This document shows positions 12,802 to 23,787 of a stretch of 64,000 nt of DNA, piece by piece. Positions within the stretch are counted from its first letter, which is position 1, and each line of letters begins with the position of its first letter. The stretch covers positions 1,526,718 through 1,590,717 of the forward strand of contig JADCRB010000064.1 of assembly GCA_021464245.1 (NCBI GenBank), in the 5' to 3' direction. Source of the DNA: Carallia brachiata. Lineage: Eukaryota > Streptophyta > Magnoliopsida > Malpighiales > Rhizophoraceae. The translations under genes were made by a program, and so were the position numbers. The notes under the pieces are model-generated. The model was not told where the DNA came from. It saw only the letters and a program-made list of their open reading frames with translations, and did not search any database.

Positions 12802-15800
12802 AGGAAAAAAGTAACAATCTAGTACATAAAAAGCTCACATTTGTGAGGTTTGAAGTTTTTTTTGTAAATATAATGTGTAAATTTTATTATAAACTTATTA
12901 CAGTCTGTAGGTATTTTTTGATATTAGAATAAAGACATCTTCTTACTTTTAAACTTTTATTTTAACAAAAAAAAAAAAAAAAGTCCATTACACTAAAACT
13001 CTCTTTCGGTTAAGCTTGTCAAGGGACATACGGAAATACACTGATGCAAGATCAGGTGGGGGTGCACTGGCCTCGACTCGATCGGAGTTCGTAAACCTTA
13101 GCTGTTTCTTTGTATAGTCGAAAGCCTACCAGTGCATAAAAAAAAAAAATTCCGCTTCCATTTAGGGAAAATGACGCAATATTTCTATTCAATTTGTTGA
13201 TTTGCATTGCCCTCTCTAATTCTGGAAGCCAGGTACATTCAATTATTCATCAGGTCTAAGCACGTAAGCATCTGATGCATTGATCTACTCTTTGACACCA
13301 AATTTGCTTCTCGAACAGAACCGAGTCTATTGATTCCCAAATGAAACGATTTGCGTGATTAATTGCACTAACAGAACTGTAAGCGGATATTGTTGGCTCC
13401 TGCAAAAAAGTATAAGATTTTTCTTTGAGCAACTAAAAAAAATTAATATTGTAAGTCTGTTAGTTATTGCACTTGTGGGTTATGACCGAGGCTATTTGTT
13501 GATATCCTCATTCAACCTGTCCTATAGAGAGGATACACTAATAAAATATTATTGAGTTCGAGTGGGTCTCATCCATATCCGACTGCAATATTAAAAATTT
13601 TAGAACCCAACAACGTACTCTCATTTTAAATCTCATTTTATTTTGCCGTAGATAACAACAAAGAAACTCAAAACCTGGTTAATATGATAGAAGTATACTA
13701 AATTACTGCTAAACTACTACCTAAAGTAGTGTATTAGCAAATTTTATTTTCACGTTATGCAATAACTTTAGTGCATTGGTACATCATATTCATGTTTTAT
13801 AATTTATTCATTTTTTAGCATTACATTCCTCACAAGCATGCCATAGAGACATAATTTGACTCAATAGAGATTAGTTATTGTTAAATTTAATTAGCTAGCA
13901 ACTTTGTGGAGTGTCTCTCTGAGATTTGATGTTCTTAACCTAAAGTGTCTCTTCCTCTTTTTGTAAAACAAGGAATAGCCCAACAATCAATGTTATTGTT
14001 AAACATATAAAATAGGCTAAGACTACGTAAATATGTTTAGTGTGATATGTAGAAAGAACACAATTAATTCAATGATTTATTTTTTTAATTTAATATATTT
14101 TTTACGATTTAATAGTTTAGATATCGAATACTAACTTTATGACTATTATATATTTTTTTCTATTTGATATTCTCTAATCATGCTAACATACAATTGGTAA
14201 CTTAAAAAAAAAAAAAAAGTGAAGCAGATTTTAAGTCAGCATATTGTAGGGGTATCGCTGCGCCGTTAGACCTCAGTCTTAGTTTTTTTTATTGGGTCCT
14301 GTGGCCTTTCTTCTCGACCAAAAGAAAAAAGAAACAAAGTCTTACACCTGTTAGGAAAGAGTCCTAAAAACAACTAAAAAATTTTTTACAGACAAAAATT
14401 TCATTATTGTAAATCGATGTAATATGATTTTATACCGTATATTATTTTATACTAGAAGAATAATATTTTTAATAATATATAAGAGATTTACAGTAAAACA
14501 ATAGATTTTACTATAAATTTTCTGTATGTTATCTAAAATATAATTGATATAATATAAAATCATTTTAATTTATATATTCACTCTCACAATAATATTTTAC
14601 ATTAGTATTCTTGTAGATTCAGCGTATCTCAATAAAAATTTTCTGAGTGTTTTAGGAATTTTTTTTCAATAAAAAAATGAAAATGAAAATAGAACTCCAC
14701 AAAACATTGTCTATGGACAGTCTCGAGACTTGGTCTGCTCGATGTAGAGGAACGTCTATTATCAATTTCAGGGAAAGCTAGAACCACTTTGGCGGCTAAA
14801 AATGTCTACTTGTTCTTCGAATGACCAGTAGGAAAGTGAAACCAATAGTGTAGTTTTCTTTGCTTAGAATGCCAGCCTCGCAAATTGAAGGAAAAAAAAT
14901 TTGAACTATGCCTAGAGCACCCGAAAATCTTTCGCTCGAACATACAAGTGATAAATAAAACACATCCACATGAAACACAAATTAAATAAGCTCAGCAATA
15001 TAAATCCATGGAGTTTTTTTATTGGGAAGACTCACATTGACCCATCTTTTGAAGTTGGTGTCTCAAAATAGACAAATTAAAAATGGGTGACCCAAAATGA
15101 CAAAATCTAGCAAGTTGGTGACCTAGTTATGGAATTATCCCTACTAAATTAATATTAAACTAATTATTACAGCTTGATTTCATACATGTAACCCATTATT
15201 AAGATGGATAAGATATGAAATGAAGCTGGGATTTTTTTTTTTTTTTGATCACTGAATGCCTTTAATTCTTGGTGGTTTAGCCTTTTCTTTTGCATTTACT
15301 TCCATGTAGTTTCAATTTATACTATAAGATGTCTGTGATTTCTAATTTTAACAATTGGGACCCTCTGTTACTTTTGAAGCTCCTTTTCTAATTTTAAAAA
15401 ATTTGAACAAATCCAAATATTAAGAAATATAAATTTTTTGAGTCATAATGATTATTTTTATTTTTTATATTTATTTTTTGAAATTTTGTTAAAGATTGAA
15501 AAATTGAATTCATAAAAATGATGACGAGGAATCAAAAAAATTGAACCCTCACAATATTTGAGCTTTTCAAAATTTTTTAAAATTAAAAAATTTTAAAATT
15601 AATGAACTCAGATGTAGGGTCTTAATTGCTCAAATTAAAAAAAATACGAGGACATTATAGTGTAAATTAAAATTACAAGGAGGTAACGCACAAAAGACAA
15701 GTTATAGGTATTAAAGGCATCAAACCCTTTTTTTTCCACTTTTTATTTTTTTAGCACTTTTTTTTCTTTTTATTTTTTTTTTCCATCTTGTCTAGATTCA

Positions 15801-16871
15801 CAAAAACAAAAGGCTGGGAACTTCCTACACAATCTTTATCTTGTGTAGATATATATACGCATGTAATGAAAGTTAATTAGGTCCCTCTCAACAGAATATA
15901 AATAAATATATAATTCATCTAACGATATTTAATAATTTATTTATTTATTATTCTAAATTCAACCATTTATTAATTTTTATTACTAAGTATTCGCATGTGT
16001 TCTAATGAATTTTTTTTGGTGCAACAGAGAAGAAAAAGTAAGTTATTGTATGAAAACAAGACGCCTGCTCTATCAGCCTTAAAAAAGTTCGCGATTTCAA
16101 GTAAGGCTACGGCATAAAATTTTGTCCAATAAAATTTAAGCTATGTCTAAAAAATAAGACGCCTGCTCTACCAATGTCCAGGAGAGTTTCCAAAGTAAGC
16201 CACCGTCCAATAAAATTTTGTTGTTTAATAATGTTAAAATGCCTGGATAAAGTGCCATTGGCTTTTCACCCTCTTCCGCCGCCCCCCCTCCCCTCTCTCT
16301 TTTTTTTCTTTCTTTCTTTTAAAACTCTTATCGTGTGTTTGTTTTTGCAATAGAAGCAGATTGGAAAGAAAATTTCAAATTCCGACACCATTTCCACCGT
16401 TTAGACCAATATGAGAAAAGCATGAGAATCATGTGTGGTACGCCGTCTTTTCACCATTTGGCCAAAAAAAAAAAAAAAAAATGAAAGTAAAATTACTAAA
16501 ATAATCCTAATATCATTTTCTTAATTTCAACTCACAATTCAATTATTTATAAGAGGTTTTTTTGTAATTTCATTTATACATTTTTTTCTTAGAATTTTCT
16601 CATATAATTTAAATACAAAATTTTATTTTTTTATTATTTTTTATTACTTTCTTTTTTTATAATTTTTTTCTCACTAAAATCTTACAATCCAAATAAAATA
16701 TTAGCCTGTAGGTTGTTGGATTGGATGAGGGGGGGATAAGGAAAAAAAAACTACACTAGAGGGGAACGTGGTTAGGTTGTAGCGTGAATTCTGCTGGCAC
16801 TTTTTTTTTTTCTTTTATTAAAAAACGTTGATAATATGGATATAGTTAAGACAAATATATTAGATTAATGG

Positions 16872-16906
<35 letters not shown>

Positions 16907-17654
16907 AAATATTGTTATTTGTTTGTATTGTTGTTAAAAGAGCCGTATGCATATTTTATTTATTTGTATATATATTTTAAGATTTTTCAACAAAAAATAA
17001 GATGGGAGTATCCGACATCTTATACGGGATCCACACCCATCTCTCTCTTTACCAAATTATTTTTTGTCACCTAAAACTGTTAAAACAATAATAAAAAAAT
17101 AAGAATTAAATAGATAAGAGCTGGAGTCTCTAGTCAGACCTTGCAGTTCTCTTCTACCTCGCTTCTGTGGAAGAGTGTTAAATCTGAATGACCACTCCTC
17201 TGGTCGCTTAATAAAGTGTCCCCCACCTTTTGCGTTTCTTTGGCTTCGTATTAAACCCGTTCTTATTAGGTTGAATTGTGTGGTCATACATTTTAGTTAT
17301 ATATTTTATTATTTTATAATAGTGTATAAATTTTTTATAACTATATATATTATTTTATATTATAAAAAATAAATTATAAATTTTTATTATATAAAATATA
17401 ATTATTATTACAAAAATTATAAACATTATTACAAACATTTTCACTTCTTATTATCTATCTCAAACGTGTACGATTGCCGACGTGGATAATTTTCCATCAA
17501 AACAAACAAAATCACGTGATGACAAATAACCTTGTACGATACCCTTTCCTCCCGCAAACCCAGTCTCTGTTAAACACTTTTTTTTTTTTGAGTAATAGTC
17601 TCTCTTAAACAAACAAGGCCCCCTTTTTTGAGTAACTATATTCCTGAAATTACA
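12802..17654. repeat. Rest of block A, non-coding, shared with blocks B and C
   Basis: AT-rich. Matches include 13205-13400 with 24570-24725 and 55700-55860 (motif AAGCACGTAAGCATCTGATG), 14690-14870 with 57040-57180, 15290-15830 with 57640-58210, and 17460-17580 with 31660-31760 and 58980-59110. Contains an (AT)n run at 16871-16899. Near 17640 the block stops and joins the ATL tail of block B, whereas in B and C the matching DNA continues toward a UGT gene. No gene here. Confidence 0.6.
13017..13157 (+). mobile_element. Short insertion ending in poly(A), SINE-like
   Basis: Blocks B (near 24375) and C (near 55500) read straight from CTGTTA(A/C)GAGAAAA, while block A has about 140 extra bases here, of higher GC content and ending in a run of about 12 A just before the match resumes. 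A poly(A) end suggests a retroposed short RNA. I could not identify the source or clear Pol III boxes. Confidence 0.35.
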
Positions 17655-17848
17655 GCTTCTCAAGATTTAAAAGCCTTGGAATCAGCAGCAAAATCAGAGA
17701 GCCTTATTTTTCAAGTGGAAGCAACGTAAAGGAAGAAAGACAGAGGCAGCTTTGGTTGCCGATTGCTAGGAAGACGGTTCAGTGGTTTGCTAACAGAGAA
17801 ACAAGGTGTCAACAAACAGAGATCACTAAACAGACATTACATGTGTAA
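17655..17848 (+). pseudogene. ATL42-like 3' fragment (block B)
   Basis: Only the last roughly 60 codons of the ATL gene: sense of FSRFKSLGISSKIREP, then RQRQLWLPIARKTVQWFANR, ending QTLHV and TAA at 17846. No RING domain or start. The 3' flank after it also matches blocks A and C, so it came from duplication or deletion of genomic DNA and not from an mRNA. Confidence 0.85.
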
Positions 17849-18501
17849 AAAGATTGGTCATTAATTTCTGTCTTTATTTTTTTATATTTTATTAAGAAAA
17901 TTAAAAGATTAAGATAGAAGAATATAGTTACTAAAACTTAAAACTCTTAACTAAGAGATTTGTTTTTTTTTTTAATCTTAAAGGTAAGGAGATTTTAAAG
18001 ACACTAGGACCAAATTTATGACATCTTTTATTATATAATGTCAATGAATTAACAAGCAACCAGTTCACTAGGAGATTATTAATTTGCACAATTTGACATT
18101 AATTACATAATTTTGCTTTTGCTTTTTGGAGAAGTTTATGCAATTTTGCAACTTGCTATCTTAATAAGAAGGACAATAAATATATGCATCCTCGTTGGGC
18201 CTATTCACCCAATTCGATGAATTTACAACGTGATTTGTTTTCCTACGATTGACTACTGATGTATGGGTCATTAATGAATTCTTCATCTTTGAAGGTGCAA
18301 TAACTAGTTTCTCAAAAAAAAAAAAAAAAAAAGAAGAGAAGGTGCAATCACTAGGCCTTGGCAATGCCATCTTTGGTGCTCAAATGCTATCTTCATGAAA
18401 CGTAATATTACACACGAAACTGATTGCCTTAGGAAAATCCATTTTTTAAGTGGGAGACAAAAAGGAATCAACTTTCATGAGTCTATATTCTGTCACATAA
18501 C
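17849..18501. repeat. Block B 3' flank of ATL up to the LTR element
   Basis: Homologous to 11389-12050 and 54418-54940. The last five bases, ATAAC (18497-18501), are one half of the target-site duplication of the following LTR element. Contains a long poly(A) run at about 18315-18333. Confidence 0.65.
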
Positions 18502-19389
18502 TGTATCGGGTAAATTTCGAGTTTATAACAGTTAGACTCAAATATACAAAAACAAATTACAGAAAAAAAATTTAAAATTTATGCGGGTTCGATCTCTGAG
18601 TAGATCCTCCGATTAATGCTCCTGTGTAATTTAGTCAAGGGCGGTGAAAGCTTAATCTTGACCGAGAGATGTTGAATTTCTATAGCGTGAACTTGAACTG
18701 TAGGAAATGGATCCCACTAGGGGCCGATGCTTGATCTCAAGTGAATTAGTTGAACTCCGGTGAGAGCCGTAAGAGGCTTGATCCCACTCGGATTGGATGG
18801 ACTTTGGTGAGAGCCATAAGAGGCTTGATCCCACTCGAATTGATTGGACTCCGGTGAGGGCCGTAAGAGGTTTGATCCCACTCGAACTGGATGGACTCCA
18901 GTGAGGGTCGTAAGAGGCTTGATCCCACTCGGATATTTAAGATTTTAATATCTTGGATTTTTTATCTAGCGGATCCAATTCAGTGGCAGCTAGAGAGCAT
19001 ACACCCAAAATATTTAGAGAGAGAAAGAAAGAATGCAAAGCTTTAGAAGAGAGGATTTTGCTTTGCATGGGATGGATTGAAAGGTTTTGAGGGGATGCCT
19101 ATTTATAGGGTTGGGGGAGGATAGATGCCAAAATTGTATGATTTGGATCATACATGGCAAGGGCCCTTTTTGGTGGTTGAATTTTGACATTTGCAATCAA
19201 ATGGAAATTAAAATTTTCATATGATTCATCATGGGTAGGATACTACATGGCAAGGGTCCTCTTTGGTGGTTGGATTTTGACATTTTGCATGGTCATCAAC
19301 CATATGAAAATCATCATTTTCATATGCATGCACTTGTTGCTTTCATGTACATAAAAGCATGCATTGAATTTTTTTTTTTTGTGTTTACA
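18502..19389 (-). repeat. 3' LTR of the non-autonomous element
   Basis: 888 bp, closely matching 22889-23787. Holds a TATA box (CCTATAAATAGG sense) at about 19098-19110. At about 18728-18930 there are five roughly 47-bp subrepeats built on CTTGATCCCACTCG and GGACTCCGGTGAGG. The last 20 bases in the element's sense resemble the end of the gypsy LTR at 49709-49728. Confidence 0.9.
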
Positions 19390-19888
19390 AATGCCCCCAC
19401 TTCAAGGCTTGGTAAGGAAAGGCTTTGCAGACGTGATTTGTACCAAGTCTTGAAGTTCAGGTTGAAACTTGAGATGTTCTGATGAACATTGAACGTTGAA
19501 GTCTTCGGACTCTGACTATGTCTGCTGTTGTTGGATCGCAATAGGAATCCGATACGATCTTGAGAAAGTTAGCAGCCCAGCCAATATAAAAATTGACATT
19601 CTGGCTCCAGGTGCGGTCGAGCTTCCATAGCTCGCAAAGGCTGGCAAAGGTTCTTTGAAGTTCCAAAGCTCTGGTGAAGATGATCCGGTAGGCAAAGAAC
19701 TTGAACCTCCCAAGAGGAAGGCCCAGCACTTTGGACTTCAAGACCTGCACATAAAGAGACTGATTGTAGTGATGACTCCCGAGTCTGCTCCGACATAAGG
19801 AGAGTAGTTGGAACTTCCTTGTACGTCATCGCATATAAAGGAAGATTAGGATGATTGCAGCGTCTCATCCCTCTATGGTAGATGTGAA

Positions 19889-20050
19889 CTAAGGAGAGTA
19901 GTTGGAACTCCATGACACTGATGGCGTTGGAGACTGAGTTTCGAGGGCTTTAGGGATCCCTCGAGGAAGACTACTCATTCTTTTCTTAGCTCGTGCGCCT
20001 CCAACTTCTTGATCAAAGAACTTCCTAAGACAAGTGCAGAGACTAGCCAT
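19889..20050 (-). CDS. Short ORF (53 aa) in the 3' region of the element, conserved in the gypsy element
   Basis: Starts MASLCTCLRKFFDQEV in an AAAATGGCT start context. A T/A-rich TATATATATCCTGC sequence lies about 50-70 bases upstream in sense. The gypsy element has the same start, upstream box and first 29 codons at 48159-48248 (stop CCT TGA there). Beyond the stop, open frames go on matching between the two elements on this strand. Function unknown; it could be an extra retrotransposon ORF or a captured host promoter plus first exon. Confidence 0.4.
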   Translation of the reverse strand: MASLCTCLRKFFDQEVGGARAKKRMSSLPRGIPKALETQSPTPSVSWSSNYSP

Positions 20051-20620
20051 TTTCTTTTGAGAAGAAGAAGAGTTGAGGGGTGAGTATTATGACTCGGACA
20101 TGCAGGATATATATACATAACATAAAGAGTTTTTTTTTTTTTGAAAAGTCAAAAAGGAGGTACGCAGAATCGAGTAGGGTCATCCACGTCCCTTTCCCGC
20201 ATAAAAGACAAAACAGGCAGCGGCTGACGTGCGTCGCGAAAGTCGTTACCGTGTATTACAGAAGTTGTTGCCGTGTACTGCAGAAGTCGTTGCATCTTAT
20301 CTTGTCAGCCGTCCTGGCGGGGCCCGAGACGCAGCTCTAAGTCAAGTTCAGCCTCGTCTGGTGGGCCAATAATGTTGACGTCGCTGGAGCCTTCCGGTGG
20401 TTGATGCTGCTGGAATATTCTGGAAAGAGAGGTAAGGTTTCGCCAGAATGACTTCTTTCTGCTAAAAAAGTCTCTCCTAAACTCAAGTACTTAGGAGGAA
20501 TGAACCCTTGACTAACTCCATAAGACCACCAAGACTAGTACGCATGCTCCCACAAGCAATTGCTTTGATCGTTATAGCTTGAAGAGACCATTGCAGTGGT
20601 AGAACTCGGACCTGCTTCAT

Positions 20621-20953
20621 TTGAGGGCGAAGCTGTGCTGGTGGGATCTACTATCGAACGGCAGACTTTATTGTTGTGGAAGACTTCCTCTAAAATTTGC
20701 AGTTGTGCCATGGTTGGTTGCCACCTTGTGCGACGTGACTTTTCTTCGCCCTTGTCTTGAGGTTCTGCAACTGGTTCAATCTTTCGTGTGGCAGAGGAGC
20801 AAAGGTCTGGTATGTGGTGAAGATCGGTTGAGATTGATGCTGGGTTTCAGACTCAAACCCTCCGTCGCTTTTATATTTTTGGGCCGTTCACAGTTTATAC
20901 TCATACGAGTCAGGAGTTGGTTTGCTAGATTGTTGAGTGTTTGGATTTTGTGA
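20621..20953 (+). other. Conserved antisense ORF in the 3' region of the element
   Basis: 110 codons on the strand opposite to the element's own sense. It contains VPWLVATLC, QSFVWQRSKGLVCGEDRLRL and MLGFRLKPSVAFIFL. The gypsy element carries the same frame at 47372-47145 (76 codons), with mostly single-residue differences. Antisense ORFs after pol are known in some Tat-lineage elements. No domain recognised, and it may be a by-product of sequence conservation. Confidence 0.35.
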
Positions 20954-21016
20954 TTGGACTTTGACTTTCGCTTGGGCTTTCAGATCGAGACTTCCGATTT
21001 TTTTTTTTTTTTGCTA

Positions 21017-21762
21017 TTGGACCGTTCACAGTTTATACTCGTGCGGGCCAGGGGTCTAGCTTGCTGGATTGTTCGCCTTTTATACTCATGCAGTGCAGGA
21101 GTGTGCTGTAGTTGATCGCCTTTTATACTCGTGCAAGGCAGAAGTGTGCTGCTGTTGATCGCCTTTTATACTCGTGCGAGGCAGAAGTGTGCTGCTGTTG
21201 ATCGCCTTTTATACTCGTGCGAGGCAGGAGTGCTGAACTGTTGATCGCCTTTTATACTCGTGCGAGGCAGGAGTGCTGAACTGTATTGCATTCATTATCG
21301 CCTTTTATACTCGTGCGAGGCTAGAGTGCGTTGTAGAGCTGTTCGCCTTTTATACTCGTGCGAGACAGGAGTGCTGAACTGTATTGCATTGATTATCGCC
21401 TTTTATACTCGTGCGAGGCATGAGTGCGTTGTAGAGCTGTTCGCCTTTTATACTCGTGCGAGGCAGGAGTGCTGAACTGTATTGCATTGATTATCGCCTT
21501 TTATACTCGTGCGAGACAGGAGTATGCTGTAGAGCTGTTCGCCTTTTATACTCGTGCGAGGCAGGAGTGCTGAACTGTATTGTATTGATTATCGCCTTTT
21601 ATACTCGTGCGAGACAGAAGTACGTTGTAGAGCTGTTCGCCTTTTATACTCGTTCGAGGCAGGAGTGCGCTGTAGAGCTATTCGCGTTTTATACTCGTGC
21701 GAGGCATGAGTGCTGAACTGTTGATCGCCTTTTATACTCGTGCGAGGCAGGAGTGCTGAACT
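21017..21762. repeat. Tandem array in the non-autonomous element (about 16 units)
   Basis: About 16 imperfect units of 42-54 bp, each with CGCCTTTTATACTCGTGCGAGGC. Many alternate between a TGCTGAACTGTATTGCATTG spacer and a GTAGAGCTGTT spacer, giving a higher-order unit of about 97 bp. The gypsy element has only one copy of the core (47163-47195). A microsatellite-like region rich in GAGCTGYTGA follows at about 21763-21970. Confidence 0.9.
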
Positions 21763-22279
21763 GGAATGCTGTTGAGCTGTTGACTTGTTGAGCTACTAAG
21801 CTATTGATCTGGTGAGCTACTGAGCTGTTTGGCTGTTGAGCTGCTGAGTCGGAGAGTTGGTGAGCTACTGAGCTTTTGAGCTGTTGAGCTGCTGAGCTGG
21901 AGAGTTGGTGAGCTGCTGAGTTGTTTGGTGAGCTATTGAGATGGTAAGCTGCTGAGTTGTTGACTTGGATTCTGATTCAGGGTTTAAGCTTTGCCCCCGA
22001 ATCTGGATTTGGAATTTGAGTTGGAACTTGGATTTGGGCTTTGAGCCCGAGTTTAGATTTGGTGAATTTGGGCTTTAGGCTGGGGTTTGAGTTTAGGCTT
22101 TTTGGGTCTGGATTTGAATTTGGGCTTTAGGTTCGAGTTTGAATTTGGACTTGGATTTTGAACTAGCATTTGGGTTCGGGCTTGGATTTTGCCCCCGAAT
22201 TTGGATTTGTTGGGTTTTGAATCGGGGTTTGAGATCTGCCCCCGAATCTAGATTTGGATTTTGAGAAAGGGTTCTGAAC

Positions 22280-22450
22280 TTGCACATAAGTTTCAGACAA
22301 TTTTTTTTTCTTCTTTTTTTTTCCTTTTTTTGGCTTTTTTTTCGTGCTTTTTTTTTTGCACTTTTTTTTTGCTTTTTTTTTGTTTTTCTTTTTATTTCCT
22401 TTTTTATTTTTCTCTTTTTTTTGACTTTTTTTGTTTTTTGTTTTTTTTAC
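22280..22450. repeat. Long poly-T/pyrimidine tract (A-rich in the element's sense)
   Basis: About 170 bases, mostly T, just after the end of the integrase relic in the element's sense. The gypsy element has a shorter A-rich tract at the same place (46885-46940). Open frames here (Phe/Leu runs) are artefacts of composition. Confidence 0.8.
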
Positions 22451-22635
22451 ACAGTAAATTTTAGAATTTTACCGTTTGATCGAACCAGGTCGGGATGCGT
22501 TGACAGTATGCAAGCGTAATTGACGTAGGCTTCTTGAACCAGGTATAGCCCGTCCCAGTTGGAAGTGAGCTTGTCGCAGAGTCGGTGATTGTGTCCCTTT
22601 ACTGGTCCGGTTGGATAAGAACTGTGTCCATGCAC
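22447..22635 (-). pseudogene. Integrase C-terminal relic
   Basis: The minus-strand frame contains DKLTSNWDGLYLVQEAYV and ends KILKFTV. It lines up with DKLTSKWDGPYLVQEAYT and GKFLKQYYV at the end of pol in the gypsy element (46739-46877). This is all that is left of pol, and it shows that the element is a deletion derivative of the same family. Confidence 0.8.
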
Positions 22636-22888
22636 GAGTTTGCGAACCTACGTACTCAAGTAGGATGATTAATGCAGGCGATTGAGCAGTCGTCCTTTTA
22701 CTGGTGGCGATAGTCTTGTTCATCTTTAGTGCCACCGATGCGCCGGATTCCTGCCCTCTAGAGTTGTGTTGGTGTTGGCCATTTCACGGCCTATAGGCCA
22801 TGAAATGGCCGTTGTGCCACCAACTTTTTTTTTTTCTAAGGAGCAAAAGATGGGAGGTAGAGATGTGCCACCGAGCGTGCAAAAAATT

Positions 22889-23787
22889 TGTAACGGGTAA
22901 ATTTCGAGTCTATAACAGTTAGACTCAAAAATATAAAAACAAATTACAGAAAAAAAATTTAAAATTTATGCGGGTTCGATCTCTGAGTAGATCCTCCGAT
23001 TAATACTCCAGTGTAATTTAGTCAAGGGCCGTGAAGGCTTAATCTTGATCGAGAGATGTTGAATTTCCACAGCGTGAACTTGAACTGTAGGAAATGGATC
23101 CCACTGGGGGCTGATGCTTGATCTCAAGTGGATTAGTTGAACTCCGGTGAGGGCCGTAGGAGGCTTGATCCTACTCGGACTGGATGGACTTTGGTGAGGG
23201 CCATAAGAGGCTTGATCCCACTTGAATTGATTGGACTCCGGTGAGGACCGTAAGAGGCTTGATCTCACTCGAACTGGATGGACTCCGGTGAGGGCTGTAG
23301 GAGGGTTGATCCCACTTGGATATTTAAGATTTTAATATCTTGAATTTTTTATCTAGCGGATCCAACTCAGTGGCAGTTAGAGAGCATACACCCAAAATAT
23401 TTAGAGAGAGAAAGAAAGAATGCAAAGCTTTAGGAGAGAGGATTTTGCTTTGCATGGGATGGATTGAAAGGCTTTGAGGGGATGCCTATTTATAGGGTTG
23501 GGGGAGGATGGATGCCAAAATTGTATGATTTGGATCATACATGGCAAGAGCCATTTTTGGTGGTTGAATTTTGACATTTTGCAATCAAATGGAAATTAAA
23601 ATTCCCATATGATTCATCATGGGTAGGATACTACATGGCAAGGGCCCTTTTGGTGGTTGGATTTTGATATTTTGCATGGTCACCAACCATATGAAAATCA
23701 TCATTTTCATATGCATGCACTTGTTGCTTTCATGTAGGGCGTGCATTGAATTTTTTTTTTTTGATTTTTTTTTTTTTTGTGTTTACA
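22889..23787 (-). repeat. 5' LTR of the non-autonomous element
   Basis: 899 bp, partner of 18502-19389, with the same TATA box at about 23485-23497 and the same 47-bp subrepeats. Differences between the LTRs are scattered substitutions and short indels, so the insertion is not recent. The adjoining sequence in the element's sense (22888 downward, AATTTTTTGCACGCTCGGTG) should hold the primer-binding site; I cannot assign it to a tRNA. Confidence 0.88.

Larger units (their letters stand above)
18502..23787 (-). mobile_element. Non-autonomous Ty3/gypsy (Tat-type) LTR retrotransposon
   Basis: Two direct LTRs (18502-19389 and 22889-23787), TG...CA ends, and flanks ATAAC / AGAAC. The pre-insertion site is seen intact in block C near 54940 (CTGTCCCAGAACCC). 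The element reads on the minus strand: the polypurine tract GTGGGGGCATT is at 19390-19400, next to the LTR at 18502-19389. The internal part has no gag, protease, RT or RNase H. It keeps only the tail of integrase, an A-rich tract, a tandem-repeat array and a 3' region matching 46880-48822 of the full gypsy element in opposite orientation. It would need proteins from a relative to move. Confidence 0.9.

Noticed and set aside
12379..12814. Repeat proteins on both strands over the minisatellite
   Set aside because: An 81-bp unit gives open frames on both strands automatically; no start context or upstream coding sequence.
18652..18928. Small repetitive ORFs (SSLLWLSP, SSLLRPSL type)
   Set aside because: Translations of the 47-bp LTR subrepeats on the element's sense strand; leader repeats, not genes.
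21260..21716. Repeat-protein-like frames (LLYSCEARV units)
   Set aside because: They translate the tandem DNA array. The unit lengths vary and the frame is kept by chance; no conservation with the gypsy element.
22261..22519. Phe-rich open frames
   Set aside because: Created by the long poly-T tract within the LTR element; the real relic there is the integrase tail on the minus strand.
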